This document shows, in pieces, positions 1-13,319 of a stretch of DNA of 64,000 nucleotides. The DNA comes from Climacium dendroides (lineage: Eukaryota > Streptophyta > Bryopsida > Hypnales > Climaciaceae). The position numbers were made by a program, and so were the translations under genes. The stretch is from contig OX467083.1 in assembly GCA_950106755.1 (NCBI GenBank), positions 44,902,555 through 44,966,554 on the forward strand. The letters are read 5' to 3'. Below the pieces are notes generated by a model that was given only the letters and a program-made list of their open reading frames with translations, made no database searches and was not told the origin of the DNA. Positions within the stretch are counted from its first letter, which is position 1, and each line of letters starts with the position of its first letter.

Positions 1-1680
1 AAAGAAACATGAACAATAGGGAGATCGGCATTTTGAGAGTTATTGCAAGGATGTTTTTAAAAAAGATGGTTAGTAAATGTCATTTGTTTCCAAGTGTTTT
101 CTACACAAGTGTTCCAAGGTGCACAAGATTTGTAATTGGCCATGACAATTGACAAGCCTACACAACCTTAATGCATAGGGACAATATGCTTTATATACGT
201 GAAATTTGCGATCCATAAGTGTTACCTATAGTCTTGTCATTAGAGAAGGTTGATTAAAAAGGCTATATTATAATACACCATGTCGCTAGCTATAAGCTCC
301 CTAGAAATGCAAATTTGGCATTTTCGATGAAAAGAGTGTTGATTTTAAAGTTTTGTAGCATTTGATTCAATGAACTTTTTTTCTACTATTCAATTAACCC
401 TTCATTGCATTGAAAACTATTTGGAGGGATATAGATCTACTTGTTCCAATCTATTAGATTTGGCAAAATGATGCTAGTAGTTGAAATACTAAATCAATCT
501 TACCATACCAACCGCCTACTGAAAATTTGATTTTGCCCGCCATCCAAAGTTGTTTTAGAGGGCTCATGAAATCGCAATTGAACAAATTAAAAGCCGTAGC
601 AAGTTCAAAGTTAGTTGGTGAAATTGAGAAAAAAAACTTATTATAACATCTACAAAATTACCAATGAAAAAATTTATGAATTTTTTATTTAGAGTATAAA
701 GTAGAAAAAATAACCGGACTCAATATTTGAAAAAAAAATTAATATAGGAAGCAAAGGAAAATAGTTGAAATTAAAAAAATCATGATTAAATTTGTAGTCA
801 GCCAAAATCCTTTGAGCCTCTTGCCATGTATTGGTGGGTGGATTCATTGGTACCAAAATTTAAAACAACAACAATGTTATGTTCCTTCTATAATGTGGAA
901 TGCACTACTATTGATTGAATTCATTCCCCTACTTCCACGTTCACTAATGATTTGTAGAACTTGCTCTCATCTTGACTATTAAGGTGAGAACATCCAAAAC
1001 CATCCTTGTCCCCAATTCTACACAATAGGCTTCCATTAAAGTATCACTAGATTATCAATAAAATGTCTTTAAGTCGTCCCTATACTTAATGGTGATTATT
1101 TGACTACTGATTTGTCTTGAATTTGTTTTGAGATCTATCTATGTCATGATTTCAATGGTCTAAGGACCTTCAATTTTGAAAATGCATAGAAAATACATAT
1201 CATATCCAAAAATTCTATTTTTTTTAATTCATGATTTTTAATTGCTGATACTACAAAATTTTTTTTTTATAGAAAATGGTACCTCCAACTATATAAAATT
1301 TGCTTATATTGAAGGTTTTGGGTGCTTCTACCATACCCCATCCTGTGCTTGACTACTTAATTCAACTCATATGGCAGGACTCTTTAAACTTATTGTGGGC
1401 CATTTCTTTTGTAGGTAGACCGGTAAAGATGCTCTATTGTAGTACTCTACCTTATTAATCCTTGATCCCTAAGCACCCAAACACTTCAAATATGGCCTTT
1501 CAAAATTGAAAGATTTCCTTGTTTGACTACTATAATCTTTCAACAGTAAGGTCAAATGATATGTCCCTTTCTTTGGAGCTCCATTACTAATCAATACGGC
1601 AAGTTTATGTAAATCTCTTTTTAGATGATAGTTTGATTGGAATGAGTTCAGAAGAGTCCAGATTTTAGTAAACACATGGT
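1..1680. other. AT-rich intergenic DNA, no gene seen
   Basis: Only short open frames with AT-driven composition occur here, and none resembles a known family. There are no long tandem repeats. From about 1,690 the sequence passes into a foldback repeat. Confidence 0.6.
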
Positions 1681-1689
1681 CATCGTTCA

Positions 1690-2180
1690 ACAACAAAAGC
1701 CTATGACCCTGGAAATCATCCCTTTTGGTATTGTGTGAATACTTGGTTTAAAAAAGAAATCCCTAAAGCACTCATCGAAAATCAAACTATTACACCAAAC
1801 CTCCGTCCCCTTTCTGTGCAAAATTCCGAGGATGAATAGTTGCACTTCTGTCCTACACACACCAGGACTCTCTCTCTCATTCATCCATCGCCCAAGAAAA
1901 ACAACTTGCAATGTCCGTCGCTCATGGGTTCGTCCCCAAACGTCGCCAAGGGACATTTTCCAACCGATTTATGACAAGAATCTCTCCATGCAAGACAAGA
2001 AGCACAACTATTCATCCTCCAAATTTTGTGGGAAAAAAGGGAACGTCTTCTACAGTAGCTTCCTATCTCCCAACAAGTGCTTTTTTCTTCATCTTTTTTT
2101 TTTCTTCTTTCTAAAAGCCAAGAATTCACACGGTACCCAAAGCCAACAGATGATTTCCACAGTTGACCGGCTCATCGTTT
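1690..2180. repeat. Long imperfect inverted repeat (foldback), family D
   Basis: The left half (about 1,705-1,860) reappears as a diverged reverse complement in the right half (about 1,990-2,175). Matching landmarks are GAGGATGAATAGTTGCACTT at about 1,828 against its reverse complement at about 2,000-2,021, and a shared GGAAATCATC segment at the two outer ends. Diverged copies of one arm lie at 47.77-48.52 kb and 62.0-62.27 kb, so this is a dispersed family rather than a unique hairpin. Short open frames inside it read through the repeat and are not believed to be genes. Confidence 0.7.
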
Positions 2181-2660
2181 AAGTGTGTCATTAGAGAGGT
2201 TTGATTCGAGAATGTGTTCTTATTTGGGGATGGGGGTTGGAACTTTCGCCTGCGTCGGGGCTAATAAAGAGCCAGGCGTTGACTGACTCATGACTGTGTG
2301 ATGAGAGTGGGCGTGCACAGACCTGCCTGTGCATCCGTCCGTCCGTCCTTCCGTCCTTCCTTCCGTCAGTCAGTCAGCGAACGGACTGACGGAGCAGGCG
2401 CCTGCAGTAAGTGAAGTGGGGGAGGGTTGACCTTGCGCCAGCGGAAGTACGACAGAAGATTAGGGAAGCCTCGAGGAAGGTCTCCGGCACCTTCCTTTTC
2501 CTTCCCCCCGAGTGGGCGTGGGGGGCATTAAAAGAGCAAGCCAGGAATCAGGATCAGGGATTTCAGGGCCTGGCCCAGCCCTGACAACTGAAACAACAGA
2601 ATAAAAAGAATAGTAAACCAATGAAAGGGCCGAGAAGGATCTTCTTCACACTGCCAATTA
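2181..2660. other. GC-richer island with CCGT/CCTT microsatellite
   Basis: The base composition changes sharply from the AT-rich flanks. A degenerate tetranucleotide run built of CCGT and CCTT units lies at about 2,333-2,370 and is followed by a small palindrome (CCGTCAGTC ... GACTGACGG, 2,363-2,392). It could be a CpG-rich promoter remnant or the edge of an insertion. No open reading frame of note follows on either strand. Confidence 0.45.
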
Positions 2661-2769
2661 ACTAATCAACTAATCATGGATTCTCCCCACTCTAATTTAA
2701 ACCCTAAGGAAAAAAATAAAATAAAATAATAAAAAAATAAAAAAGTCAAAGAGTGCTCCAGAATTGACG

Positions 2770-3365
2770 ATTTGAGAAAAATCAATCGTAAAGGAAGCAT
2801 ATTTTGGAACTGATGAATGAAGGGAAAAAAGATGGAGACTTTGACTTTTATAGTTGTAGGAAAGGCAACCCATAACTGATCAAATAAGGAATTGGGGTTG
2901 GGACATGGCATGAGGGAGAAGTGGGGGAAGGCGAGGACGCTCAATCCTCCATTCGAAGGTGGGCCCGGTAGGCTGGATTTACCCCGGGGGAAAATGTAGG
3001 GTTTTTAAAATAAAAAAATTTATGTAATTTTTTTTTTTTTGCAAATTTTGAATTCATATTTGTAATTAAAGACCCTAGATTAGGTGGGAGTGGTCTAAAG
3101 CATACCCTAGACACGGCTCAAAATAGGGGACATATTTTTTTAAATTTTTATCCCAATTACTTTGTGGGGCCACTTCATTGGCGGGATTTAGTGTTCAGCA
3201 AAATCAATTATAAAGGACTCTTTGGAAGTATATTTTGGAACTGATGAACAAATGGAAAAAATGTAGACTCTAGCTTTTATAATTATAGTGAAGACATCCA
3301 TAACTAATCAAATAAAGAATTTGACATGCCATGAAGAGAAGTGGAAGGTGAAGCAAGTATTGCAC
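2770..3365. repeat. Diverged direct duplication, two copies
   Basis: About 2,778-2,940 and about 3,199-3,360 align along their length. Both contain TATTTTGGAACTGATGAA, then GAGACT or TAGACT followed by CTTTTATA, then CATAACTRATCAAATAA and a GACATGSCATGA motif. The spacer (2,945-3,198) is unrelated and contains poly-A and poly-T runs. Confidence 0.65.
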
Positions 3366-6300
3366 AAGGTGCAGTGACATGAATGATGGGGATTTGCAAA
3401 AATTATGGTAATTTTCGCATTGAAAGTGAAATTGCTCTGATTTTTGAAAGGCCGAAGTTCCTGTCGACCCATGGCCCATGCTTAAGGGAGCCGACCCATT
3501 TGCCACTAGGGACCTATTCCCGTCATATAGACTACATTAATTTCAATCAGCAAGAGAAAGCCGGAGATTAATTATGGCACAATCTCCAATGCAGTCCTGG
3601 CACACTACAATTGGCTACTATATTTGGTTGATTTTGCTATCAACCCATGGTTGGAAATAGGAGAACATATATGATAAGAATATGTCAAATAGAATCTTCA
3701 ACTAAAAAATTTGTAGTAATTATGTTTTAAGAAATAAAATTTTGAAAAATATGGAATCCTCCTAAACTCTATTTCTATACATGGAAAAATTTCTTCACTC
3801 AAGAAAACATCACTCTAGATATGCAAAATTGCTTAAGTGGACAGAAATGGGTTGGCTCCCTTAGAGTCATCCAAAACTACTCACTAATAGACCGGAGGCT
3901 ACTTATAGCGGCACATAAAATATAGCGTGCTATAATTCTTGTTACAACCAATCAAACAAGGAAGCTTCTTGTAACCTTTTTTAAAACATTAAAAAAAATG
4001 AGTCCCAACCTCTTCAAATTTAATACACCCTATTGATTGCTCATGGGGCTTTGGTTAGGAATGGGTACCTCTTACATAGATTCCATTTGTATGGTTAGAT
4101 TCACCAATGCTATCACCAATATTTTTCTATTAATTTTGAAAAAGGGAAATTTTGAAATTCTTTTGAAATTCAATTACAAGCAAAACATTGTCATTTCTTG
4201 AATAAAAAATTTGTTGAAATGGATTTGAAATGAAGTCACTTTGATATGGTGATTTTTTGGACTTTTTTTGTTCTTTAAATCTATGACCTCTTTTTTGCAA
4301 ATTTTGCTTTGAACTAGAGTCAATGCAATTTGCACTTAGTCAACCACTTGACACACTTCCACATTTGTAATTTTAGAAAAATAATGCATTATTGTAACAT
4401 TGCATCCAATCATTAGATAGGGCAATACCTTTGATAAAAAAACTCTACAAATAAAGATGACATTCATCCAAGAAATAATGAAAAAAAATGATTTGCAATG
4501 TGTTTATTGTCCAAAAATTGGATGTAGGAGCGCTTCAAGGTTAACTTAAGGTACTTAGACAAGCCTATTACCCCCTTGATTTGCAATTTGATTGTTTTAA
4601 AGACAACTTCAAAAGGGGCACATATTTTCTAAAGGTGTATGTATATTTCATGAATCACACCTAAGTGGAATTATAATTTTTCAATCAAAATTGTAATTTC
4701 TATGAATTTTTGAAGTGTTGAACCATAAAATTATACAAATATCTAGAGAATGGAGTCATAAATGCCCTATTAATAACTTGTAACCACCCTTTATGTATCT
4801 AATAGCACTTAAGTATTCTTGAATCGTGATTTGACATGTTATCTATAATAACATTAATGCACTTGTTTTTGTTACATTTCTAGATAGATTTGGATGATTT
4901 GTTGGATAGATTTGGATGTTTGAACGAGAGGATTTGGGGTCAAACATAGGGTGCAAAATTGGATTGTAAACGGAATTGGATTGTTCTACCTTAACCCCCT
5001 CAAGGCCTAAGGCCATTTTTCAGTCAAAAACCATCAAAATTGCCATTTTTGTTGTGTTCTCTCAAGAAAACAAAACAAAATTAGAATCTAAGCATAGGAT
5101 CTTATACTTTACTTGTTAGAGATCATGTGGTAAAATTTCATGAAGTTTGACTGTATAGATTGAGAGATATTAGCATTCAATTTTTATTTTTATTTTGGAC
5201 ACTCACCCACGATTTTAGATAACTTTGAACACTATCCTACATTAGAGCCTATGCTCCTTGGCTTATAAGTTCAAGATCCTAAACTCACATGCTAGCAAAT
5301 GTACCTCTAAAAAGCCTACATGAATTTACTTAGATGATCAAGTATATGTTTTTTGAGTCATGTATACATCAAATTGTATTATACTAGATACTCTTGATCA
5401 TACTTTATGTGTAGAAGGTTTCCATTTAGCATTCTTTAAATAAGCATGTTAATAGTATAGAGTTATTTTCAAACTACAAAATCTTGATAAACAAATTCTC
5501 AGTGCCATTTTTAAATCTATGAAGTGCATTTCTTACCAAGATAGCATATGCATTATTCTTTTGAATTTTACAAAATTCCCTAGATTCTAAATTGATTGTC
5601 CAATTCATGTTGAATTTGAACCATTGAATGTAAAAATAATGTGTGTCAAACCATTTTTATATCTCCAAACCAAATTCATCACCAATCTCACAATATCATC
5701 TTAGTTGTAGCGTTTGCAACCAAAAATGGGTGTGTAGGCACGTAAATATTTAGGGATTTACATTTTATCACTTAGATCATCATCGACTAGTTGGAGGTGG
5801 AATATTTTGTAATATCTTACACTTACCTTCTAAAGTCCCAAAGTTCCTAAGTTGGAGAACAAAATGGATTTTGGATAGAGTTGTATAACTTCAATCTTTG
5901 ACATGATATATTTTTCTTAAATCAAGAGAAAAATACATTAGCTTTTAAGGAATATAATTTTATTTTAATGAGTGACTTGGAACAAAACTTATGCCCCCCA
6001 AGATCAAAATGGTATTCTCTAAGCACCAAATAAATCACAATATGACCAAAAAAAAATTTAATTTTTTTCTTTTAGAAATATTTTTGTCTACATTGAAAGA
6101 TTTGGTTCATTATATTTGAATTAAAGATGAGAAAGTTATGGGGAGTCTTATTTTGGGGGCAAATTAAGCATCTAATCCAAAAAATAACTAATAGGAATCA
6201 TTTTTGAACTCAATTTTCACGATTTAAAAAAAAGTTCCTCATGGTTTAATATGCTTGGTAGAATAATCTCATTGTTATGATAGTGATTCTCAATTCTATC

Positions 6301-6850
6301 TTAAAACTATTGACAATTAATTTTTTCCTTCTATCTTATACTTGATTCCACTTAATAATTTTTTAAAGAATGAAATTTAAGTTTTTCTTAAAAAAAATTC
6401 CCAAACTCTGAGTGTAAATTTTCAACATAAAAAATTGGAAAGTCAAAATGTATAGTGTAAAAATTTTAAGTTTAGAAGATTCAAAGTCAATCTAGTCATA
6501 TAAGGTGCAAAAAATCAAATTTTCTTCACTTTAATTGAAAATACCTTGCAACCTACTTAGCCAAAAAAATTGAAATTTCTTCCACATATTTTTATACCAA
6601 TCTATTATGGGATCTTGTGGTTAGATATATACAAAAAAAATTAATTTTTTTAATCTTTGCAATAGATATAGCAATTTTGAGTCTCTTTTTCATTTTATGA
6701 AAATTGGCCTTGGGACTTTGAGAGTTAAAATTTTTGCAAGAAGATGAATTAAGGAAGATAAAATATAAACATGAAATAGCACTTACAAATTTTAGGCAAG
6801 TAACAAGATTTAAAGCATACGTACAAAGATAAGATAAGTGGAAAATATAC
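3366..6850. other. AT-rich intergenic DNA, no gene seen
   Basis: There is no supported coding sequence. At about 3,715-3,800 there is a weak copy of repeat family C (landmark CATGGAAAAATTTCTTC). At about 5,090-5,180 there is a weak copy of family E (GGATCTTAT ... TAGATTGAGAGATATTAGCA). Confidence 0.5.
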
Positions 6851-6884
6851 AAAAGTAAACAATGGCTAATTAAAAAAACAATAA

Positions 6885-8225
6885 CATAGAAACTAACGAA
6901 ATTGAATATTCAAAATCATAGAGACTAATGGAATCAAATATCAAAAGAATGGAGCTTGGGTAGATTGTTGAATGCAATAGCTTCATTGCCTTTGCAACAA
7001 TTTGTATATCTTAAGAAATGAAGGTTATTAGATGACCCAACGAAGCTTCATTGCATCCACAATGAATTTTTTTTTATATTTTCAAAGTTTAGAATTCATC
7101 ACTTCCAATTTTTTTTTATATCTTTTCATTTCTTTTGTAATTTAAAAAATTCTTTTCAATAATTTAGCCTCTATTTTTCAGAATATTTTTGAAGAAATTG
7201 TTATTTGGTTTAAGAATCAACAATCTTCTAAACTTTATTACAAAATGATGGAAGTTTCTTTCAATAAAAAATTGGAGGTGGAATATATTGCAATTGTCTC
7301 ACACTTAAAGTTATATAAGATGATATTTTAAAGAAGATGAAGTTGTAATTATAAATCATTCACCAATGCACTATACTTCCTTTAATTTGGAGGAAGAGTT
7401 GTAGTTGTCTATAAATAAATATGATAAGGTGGCTAAGGAGGTTTAGTCACCTGTAGAGATAGTTCCTTTGCTTTGAGTTCATATAATTGGGCCTTCTAGA
7501 ATGTCTTGGAGCCCACATACCATCTTTTACAATGTTATAGGTATAGAATATTGTAAAATGATCAATACAATAAACAATGGAGTTGGTTGCCATTGAGATT
7601 GATGTATTGATGGGCTTGGATATTGTATAAAAAAAATTCAAAAGATGATTTTCATTGCATCTACTATAATAGCTATATGTTTTCAAAGTTCAAAGTTCAT
7701 CACTTTGGATGTTCCTCAAAATCTATTGTTTTTTTGTGATTTCTAAAAAGAAATATATAATTTTTTAATTTATTAAAATGCATTTTAGAAATATTTTTTG
7801 GCAAAATTGTTGTTTGGGTGCGGAATCTAAAATATTTATAGTGAAGACATAATATTATTATAGAGTGTTGACAATTTTTCTCTCTAAAAGTATGAAGGTG
7901 GAATAATTTCCTATTGTCATATACTTATAGTTATCTATAAAGGTGAATTTTATAAAGATGAAATGACATTGACAAGTTGCAAGCTAGTAATTGGGCTTTA
8001 GGCAGGGAGATAAGACAAGGCAAAGTGGTACTGTAGTAGATATAGTTTAGTGATCAATAACCAATGACCAATATAATAAACAACAAAGTTGGTTGCCATT
8101 GAGATTGACAAGGTTTGAGACTTCAAAATATGGAAAACTAATAGGATTGGATATTTTAAAATATAGAGACTCACGAAATTGGATATTTTAAGAATGGAGA
8201 TGGACAAAATTAGATATCATTGTAT
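6885..8225. repeat. Diverged tandem duplication with internal ~32-bp repeats
   Basis: About 7,265-7,640 and about 7,880-8,130 resemble each other; the clearest shared stretch is AGTTGGTTGCCATTGAGATTG at 7,571 and 8,088. Three degenerate units of about 32 bp follow at about 8,125-8,217, each ending in TTGGATATTTT or similar. Two related units lie at 6,885-6,945. No coding potential is visible. Confidence 0.6.
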
Positions 8226-8619
8226 ATAAAACATTGAGTTAGCAATGAAATACCCATATAGTATACTCCACACACATCATCTCAATTTCTTGATTGTGTT
8301 GCCACTCTACAATGGGACCTTGATTGATATCTTTCTTCTAGCACACATAGAGTTACTTTTAAAAAAAAAATGAATAAACAATCGCGATATTGTGATGGGA
8401 TCTTGAAATTATTGTAATAAAATTTGACAAATGAAAATCCCACATGGCAAACTAGACATATTAATACAGGATCATTTTGAATATATTTCTCTTGTCTACA
8501 CAACCAACATTCCTATTCGTGTAAGAATCTTCATCCCAACTCATCTTCCTAACATGCTTGCATTTGTGATTCTTACAACCACTTTACACATAAAGTAGAA
8601 GGTCCTAAAAGTTTACAAG

Positions 8620-8925
8620 CTCTAAAATCACCCACCTTCTCAAATGTACACTATTTGTACATGTTGCTTTTGGATAGCCTTCAATATTGTACAAATGGTG
8701 TACATTTGAGGAGGTGGGTGATTTTAGAGTACCTTGCCATTTCAACTTCAAAATTTTATAACTAATTCTACAAAGCTCTAAAAAATATGAAACATCTTGG
8801 GTTAGATGCTAATTCCACTTGTATTTTCATGGAGAATTTTTACTGAAAAATATTTCAAGAAGTTTTACCTCCCCAAAATTCAGTTTCAGCTCTTAAATGG
8901 GCGATTTATGGACCTCCTACCTTAG
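8620..8925 (+). repeat. Family A repeat with 42-bp inverted-repeat hairpin
   Basis: The arms at 8,620-8,661 and 8,688-8,729 are reverse complements with two mismatches by my count. Each starts CTCTAAAATCACCCACCT and runs to TTTGTACA. A conserved tail follows to about 8,925 (landmarks AATTCTACAAAGCTC and TCTTAAATGGGCGA). Relatives lie at 16.38-16.62, 51.66-51.88 and 53.80-54.11 kb, so this is a dispersed, probably non-autonomous element. Confidence 0.8.
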
Positions 8926-11900
8926 AGCCCAGGCCAATTCCCCTTGAGGCCAATTCCACAATGTATCCATTCATTGATTCTTAACCCACACCCGGCAACA
9001 CTTGGCCTCATTGGATTTACCAATTTCCAAAGACTAGGCTTGAAAAAGATCCACTTATATCTCATGGGATGTATATGGCAAAACATAAAAAATGAGGTTC
9101 AATGTTTTTTTGTCTTATTGACAATTGAAGTTGTGGCATGATAAATGAGTTTTTGGGTGTACCTTACTTTGAAAAAAGTCAAATGGAATAAAATTAATTG
9201 TTTGTTTGAAATTTTTATACAACATGCACTCGAGGAGTACCTTAACCCCTAAATGCTCCAAGGGACCAAAAGTGTCCTCGCATAGTTTAAGTCCAATTTT
9301 TTGTAATTTTTGTATCCGATGTCCAAATTCAATAAAAACTTGTTGGAAACTTTGCATTCTCTCTTCTAGTTTGAGTGGTAAAATTTTCAAATCAATGTAA
9401 GATGTACTGAATTTTTTGTAAGCCAATCAAAGTTCACAAGTTCAATTTGAGTTCACCAAATTGCATTGGATGGCTGCAACTTTGGGAGCTCATATCTCCT
9501 TCATCTAATGTTAGTTTTCAATCAAATTTGTTGGATTATGTTCCTCTTGAAGTCTATTTATTGTGGTAAATTTTTCATGTCAATTTAAATTGATTTGAAT
9601 GCTTGGGAGCAATTCAAAGTTTAAAATCCCGATTACAGTGAACTTTGGTGGCTTGTTACTTCTTCATATAGTATTTGTTTCCAATAAATTGGGAAAAATT
9701 GTGCATACTATTCTAGTTTGTATGGCTAAAATTTCATAACAATGTATGAAGTTATAAGTGACTAAAAAGCATTTTAATAGAAAGTGGTTCAACCTCATAT
9801 GTGGTGTTTTTGGCTATTTTTTGACATTTCAAAGTCATTTTGCAAACACAATGAGTCAATTGAATGATATTTTATTTTACCAATGTGTTAGTATGTTGGT
9901 TTTGAATCACTTTACAGTTTTAAGTTTTTCATTTGAGTTGGTTTTGAAATTGAATTTCACTTCCAAATGTGTTGCTAAGAAAATTTTAGCATCCTTTTCC
10001 AACACTAAAACATTATAATCTTGCAATCTATGCGGCTAAATCACTCCAAATTTGATTCATGTCATTTACAATACATCCACTACAAGATTGCATGGTTGAA
10101 ATTTCTATACCTTAGTGACATTTAGATCTATAACACTTCAAAAGCAATGATGGGCATTTATGTTAAAATGGTGAAATTCCGCTACTATGGCAGTTTTTAC
10201 ATTTCAAAGTGGGCTATCTGAAGTGTATACACATCCTAGATGTGTGAAATTCGCATTAGTGATAGATGTTACTTTTACAATTCAAATTGAACGGTCTGAA
10301 ATCTATACTAGTCCTAGATTTCTTAAATCTATAAAGGTTCAAGATTCTTAAAAACTATATCCATACTAGATGTTACTTTTACAATTCAGAGTGGACGTCT
10401 GAAAATGGCACATGGAACACTGTCATTTTAACAAAATTCCCCATAATGATGTTTTTGAACCCCAAGAGGCCTTGGACTTTTGGAGGTTAAGGCCCAAAAT
10501 TTTCCAAAACTTTTGACTACACAATTAAAAATTTATGTAGTCAAAATTTCAAAACCCCTAGAGGCCTTGGGCATGGTTGACAACTAGTGCCTCAACCTTA
10601 ATTTGTGGGTAGTTATGGAATCTCTACTCTAAAGTAAACTTTGAAGTCCTTAATTTAACTTAGTATTCTTCAATATATTTGGAAAAAAATAAAAACATTA
10701 GGTGTAGATTGTTTGTTACAACATTACAACCACTAAAATTGGAATTTTTCAATTCCATAAATTCTCAACAATTCAATATTTTGAATCATTCTATATGTCT
10801 TTCTACTTACTTTTTAAAATTACTTTTACGTATCTAACTATAGGATCTCGTATTACACTAGTACAAAATTGTGAGAAAAAAATTTCAAAAACTTTGACTG
10901 CATAGATTGCAAGATATTTGCATTTAAAGTAAAGAAAGTAATTTTTTTTACAGCTTGCTCAACTAGATTGTTTGGCTTTAAATCTTCTTACCTTATATAT
11001 TTTTCTCTATTGATTTTGATTTTCTAACTTTTTATACTAAAAAATTGAGTTGAGAATCTAAAAAAAAATTCAATAAAAAAACACTTAATTTTCACTCATT
11101 AAAAAATTGTTGAGTAATAGTAGGTTCAAAATTGAAGGGATAACTAAACCATTAATAGCTTTGAGATGGAATTGAAACACAATAATCCCAACGGTAAAAT
11201 TGTGCTAGCAAAGAAACTTAACCTTGTTTGATAGATTTTTTGGAGAAAATTGTAAACATTGCATTCAAAAATGGTTTCTATAAGTTATTTTTTTCAAAAA
11301 GATGCTTAGATTGCTCAAAAAATAAGATTGTCTATAAATTTCTCATCACTAGTCCAAATAGAATGAACAAAAGCTTTAGTGATGCAACATTTGAGCAAAA
11401 ATTGAAAAGTAAAAGAATATGATTTTTTGTGATTTTTTGGACAAGCTGCTTTTGGACTTATGGTGGCATAACTTTTGCGTCCACGCACCAATTGAAATAA
11501 AAACTATATTCCCCAAAAGGTAATCTAGTTTCCTATCTTCAAAAAAAGTTTCAAAAAATCATGTCAAAAATTGAAATCACACAAGCCTACCTAAAATTTC
11601 GAAAGTCCCTCGTAGGAACTTTGAGACTTTTTAGGGGTTAAGGACCAATCAATATAGTCCAGATTTACTAAATTGCAAAGAGGTATTATAAAATGCAACT
11701 TAGAAGAATAATTTAATCGATGATGACTCTCAAACAATAGTTGTAAATTAGAATTTGTAGATTATATTCATGCAATGAAATCAACTAGTGCACAAACTAA
11801 CATTTTTCAATAAAATTTGAAAATTTATTCTAAAATAGATTGTAGATTGAATATTTGTTGTTTTCACAAGAATTTTTTCCTTGAAGTTCAAAATGTTAGG

Positions 11901-12698
11901 TTTTAAGTATAGTAATTTTTGAAGATTTTTATTTTACTTTTTTTTAATTCGTGTCCTTTTTGAAGGATAATTTTTTGAATAGAAAAGGATATTTTTGGAG
12001 ACCATCCCTACCAATACCTATTGAATAACAAAATATTTGTAAAGCCAAGTCTTTAGGATCTATATGATACAAATGTTAAAGAACTAATATATGAATATCC
12101 AACAAAATGATGGATGAAAAAAATGCAAATATATGTGCTTAGGATGTATTAGCATTCATCCGTTGTTCAAAATTTGAACACTTAGTACTTTAGGGGCTAA
12201 TCCTTTAATGATTATTTGCTTAAATTTTTTGAAAAATGGATGAACACAAATACATCCCAAGCATATAATTTTTCTTCATCCATTTTGGATTCTTGTATTT
12301 ATTCTTTTACATTTATATAATATAGATTCTCAAAACTTTTCTTCATAGATATCCTATAGTCCAAACACTAGAAGATATTGGACATCAATAAATAACTTTT
12401 CTAGTTCAAAAAATTACCTTAGCTAACAAAAATGACTTGAATATTTAAGTAAAACACAAATCTTAAAAAAGCACCACAATTTGAACTAAACATTTTGAAC
12501 TTAAAATCCAAAAAAATGCTCGTAAAAATTATACATATTCAACCATGTAGTCCATTTTAAAAGAGGTTTTCAATTCTCGGTTTTAAACTTTCATTGAAAA
12601 TAATTAGGAAGTACAATAGTAGATCGAACCGTATGGATATGATCTATAAACCACATGTTACAATTTTGTTGTTGTTTACAAACCATTATTCAATTATC
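8926..12698. other. AT-rich intergenic DNA with dispersed repeat copies
   Basis: I see no gene. About 10,155-10,440 is related in reverse complement to the sequence at 63,849 onward (both contain GAATTTTGTTAAAATG or its complement). About 10,440-10,580 carries two near-identical AGAGGCCTTGG motifs flanking a small hairpin (TTTTGACTACA ... TGTAGTCAAAA). The longest open frames (about 100 codons, 9.1-9.4 kb, minus strand) are AT-driven and unrecognised. Confidence 0.5.
10604..10935 (+). repeat. Family E dispersed repeat, copy 1
   Basis: It aligns over about 240 bp with 54,394-54,600 (shared landmarks TGTGGGTAGTT, CTTTGAAGTCCTT, ACATTACAACCA, TTTTGAATCATT). Its distal part (10,843-10,930, TAGATTGCAAGATATT) matches 54,790-54,890 in reverse complement. 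Weaker relatives lie near 5.1 and 26.9 kb. Confidence 0.7.
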
Positions 12699-12782
12699 AC
12701 TCCCTCTGTCTCAAAATAAAACCAGTGTTTCTTTTGTAAAAATACAAAGGAAACACCAATATTATTTTGAAACAAAGAGAGT
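12699..12782. mobile_element. Short palindromic Stowaway-like MITE
   Basis: The 84-bp segment is almost entirely an imperfect palindrome. It begins ACTCCCTCTGTCTCAAAATA and ends TATTTTGAAACAAAGAGAGT. The CTCCCTCYGTYYCAAAATAA end resembles the terminal inverted repeats known for Stowaway/Tc1-mariner MITEs. The TA target duplication of that group is not clear on the left side, so the class is provisional. Confidence 0.65.
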
Positions 12783-13319
12783 AATATTCTAAATCATATT
12801 TTATGACACATCTTCACAATTTTGAAAATTTGAACTATTCCTTGAAGAAGAAAATAAATTAGTTCAATTGAAAAATGCCCAAATGGCCATTTAGTACCAA
12901 GCTCTGGAGTGGCCACATGTTGCATTCCCACTCAAAGATGCTCTTGTCTCTCTAATAATAATGTTATGTATCTTATTGGCTACAAAGATAATAGATTCCA
13001 AAGTCAAACTACAAACTTCATTTAAAAAAATATTCTTTTAAAATAGATGATAAATTCATTTGGAAAAAAAAAATTAAAAAGAATTTTAAAAAAACACAAT
13101 AGGTTTCTTAGGGAAAATCCAAAGTCTAAAATTTGTAAAAAAAACATCAATTATTATTATTCGCTCCAGATGAGATGAAGTGCACACGTGTCACATCACA
13201 ATAGGTTGAATCAAAAGTGGACCGAGTCACTATAGTAAAATCCACTTGCAAGTGCCACTCATTGCATTCATCTCACTCAAGACAGCTTGCTACATGCCTC
13301 TCGCTCACTTGATAAATAT

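Noticed and set aside
1832..2182. A 116-codon plus-strand frame
   Set aside because: It runs straight through the inverted repeat, and related repeat copies at 48.4 and 62.1 kb do not keep the frame.
9115..9426. A 103-codon minus-strand frame
   Set aside because: Chance frame in AT-rich intergenic DNA with no recognised motif and no splice or promoter context.
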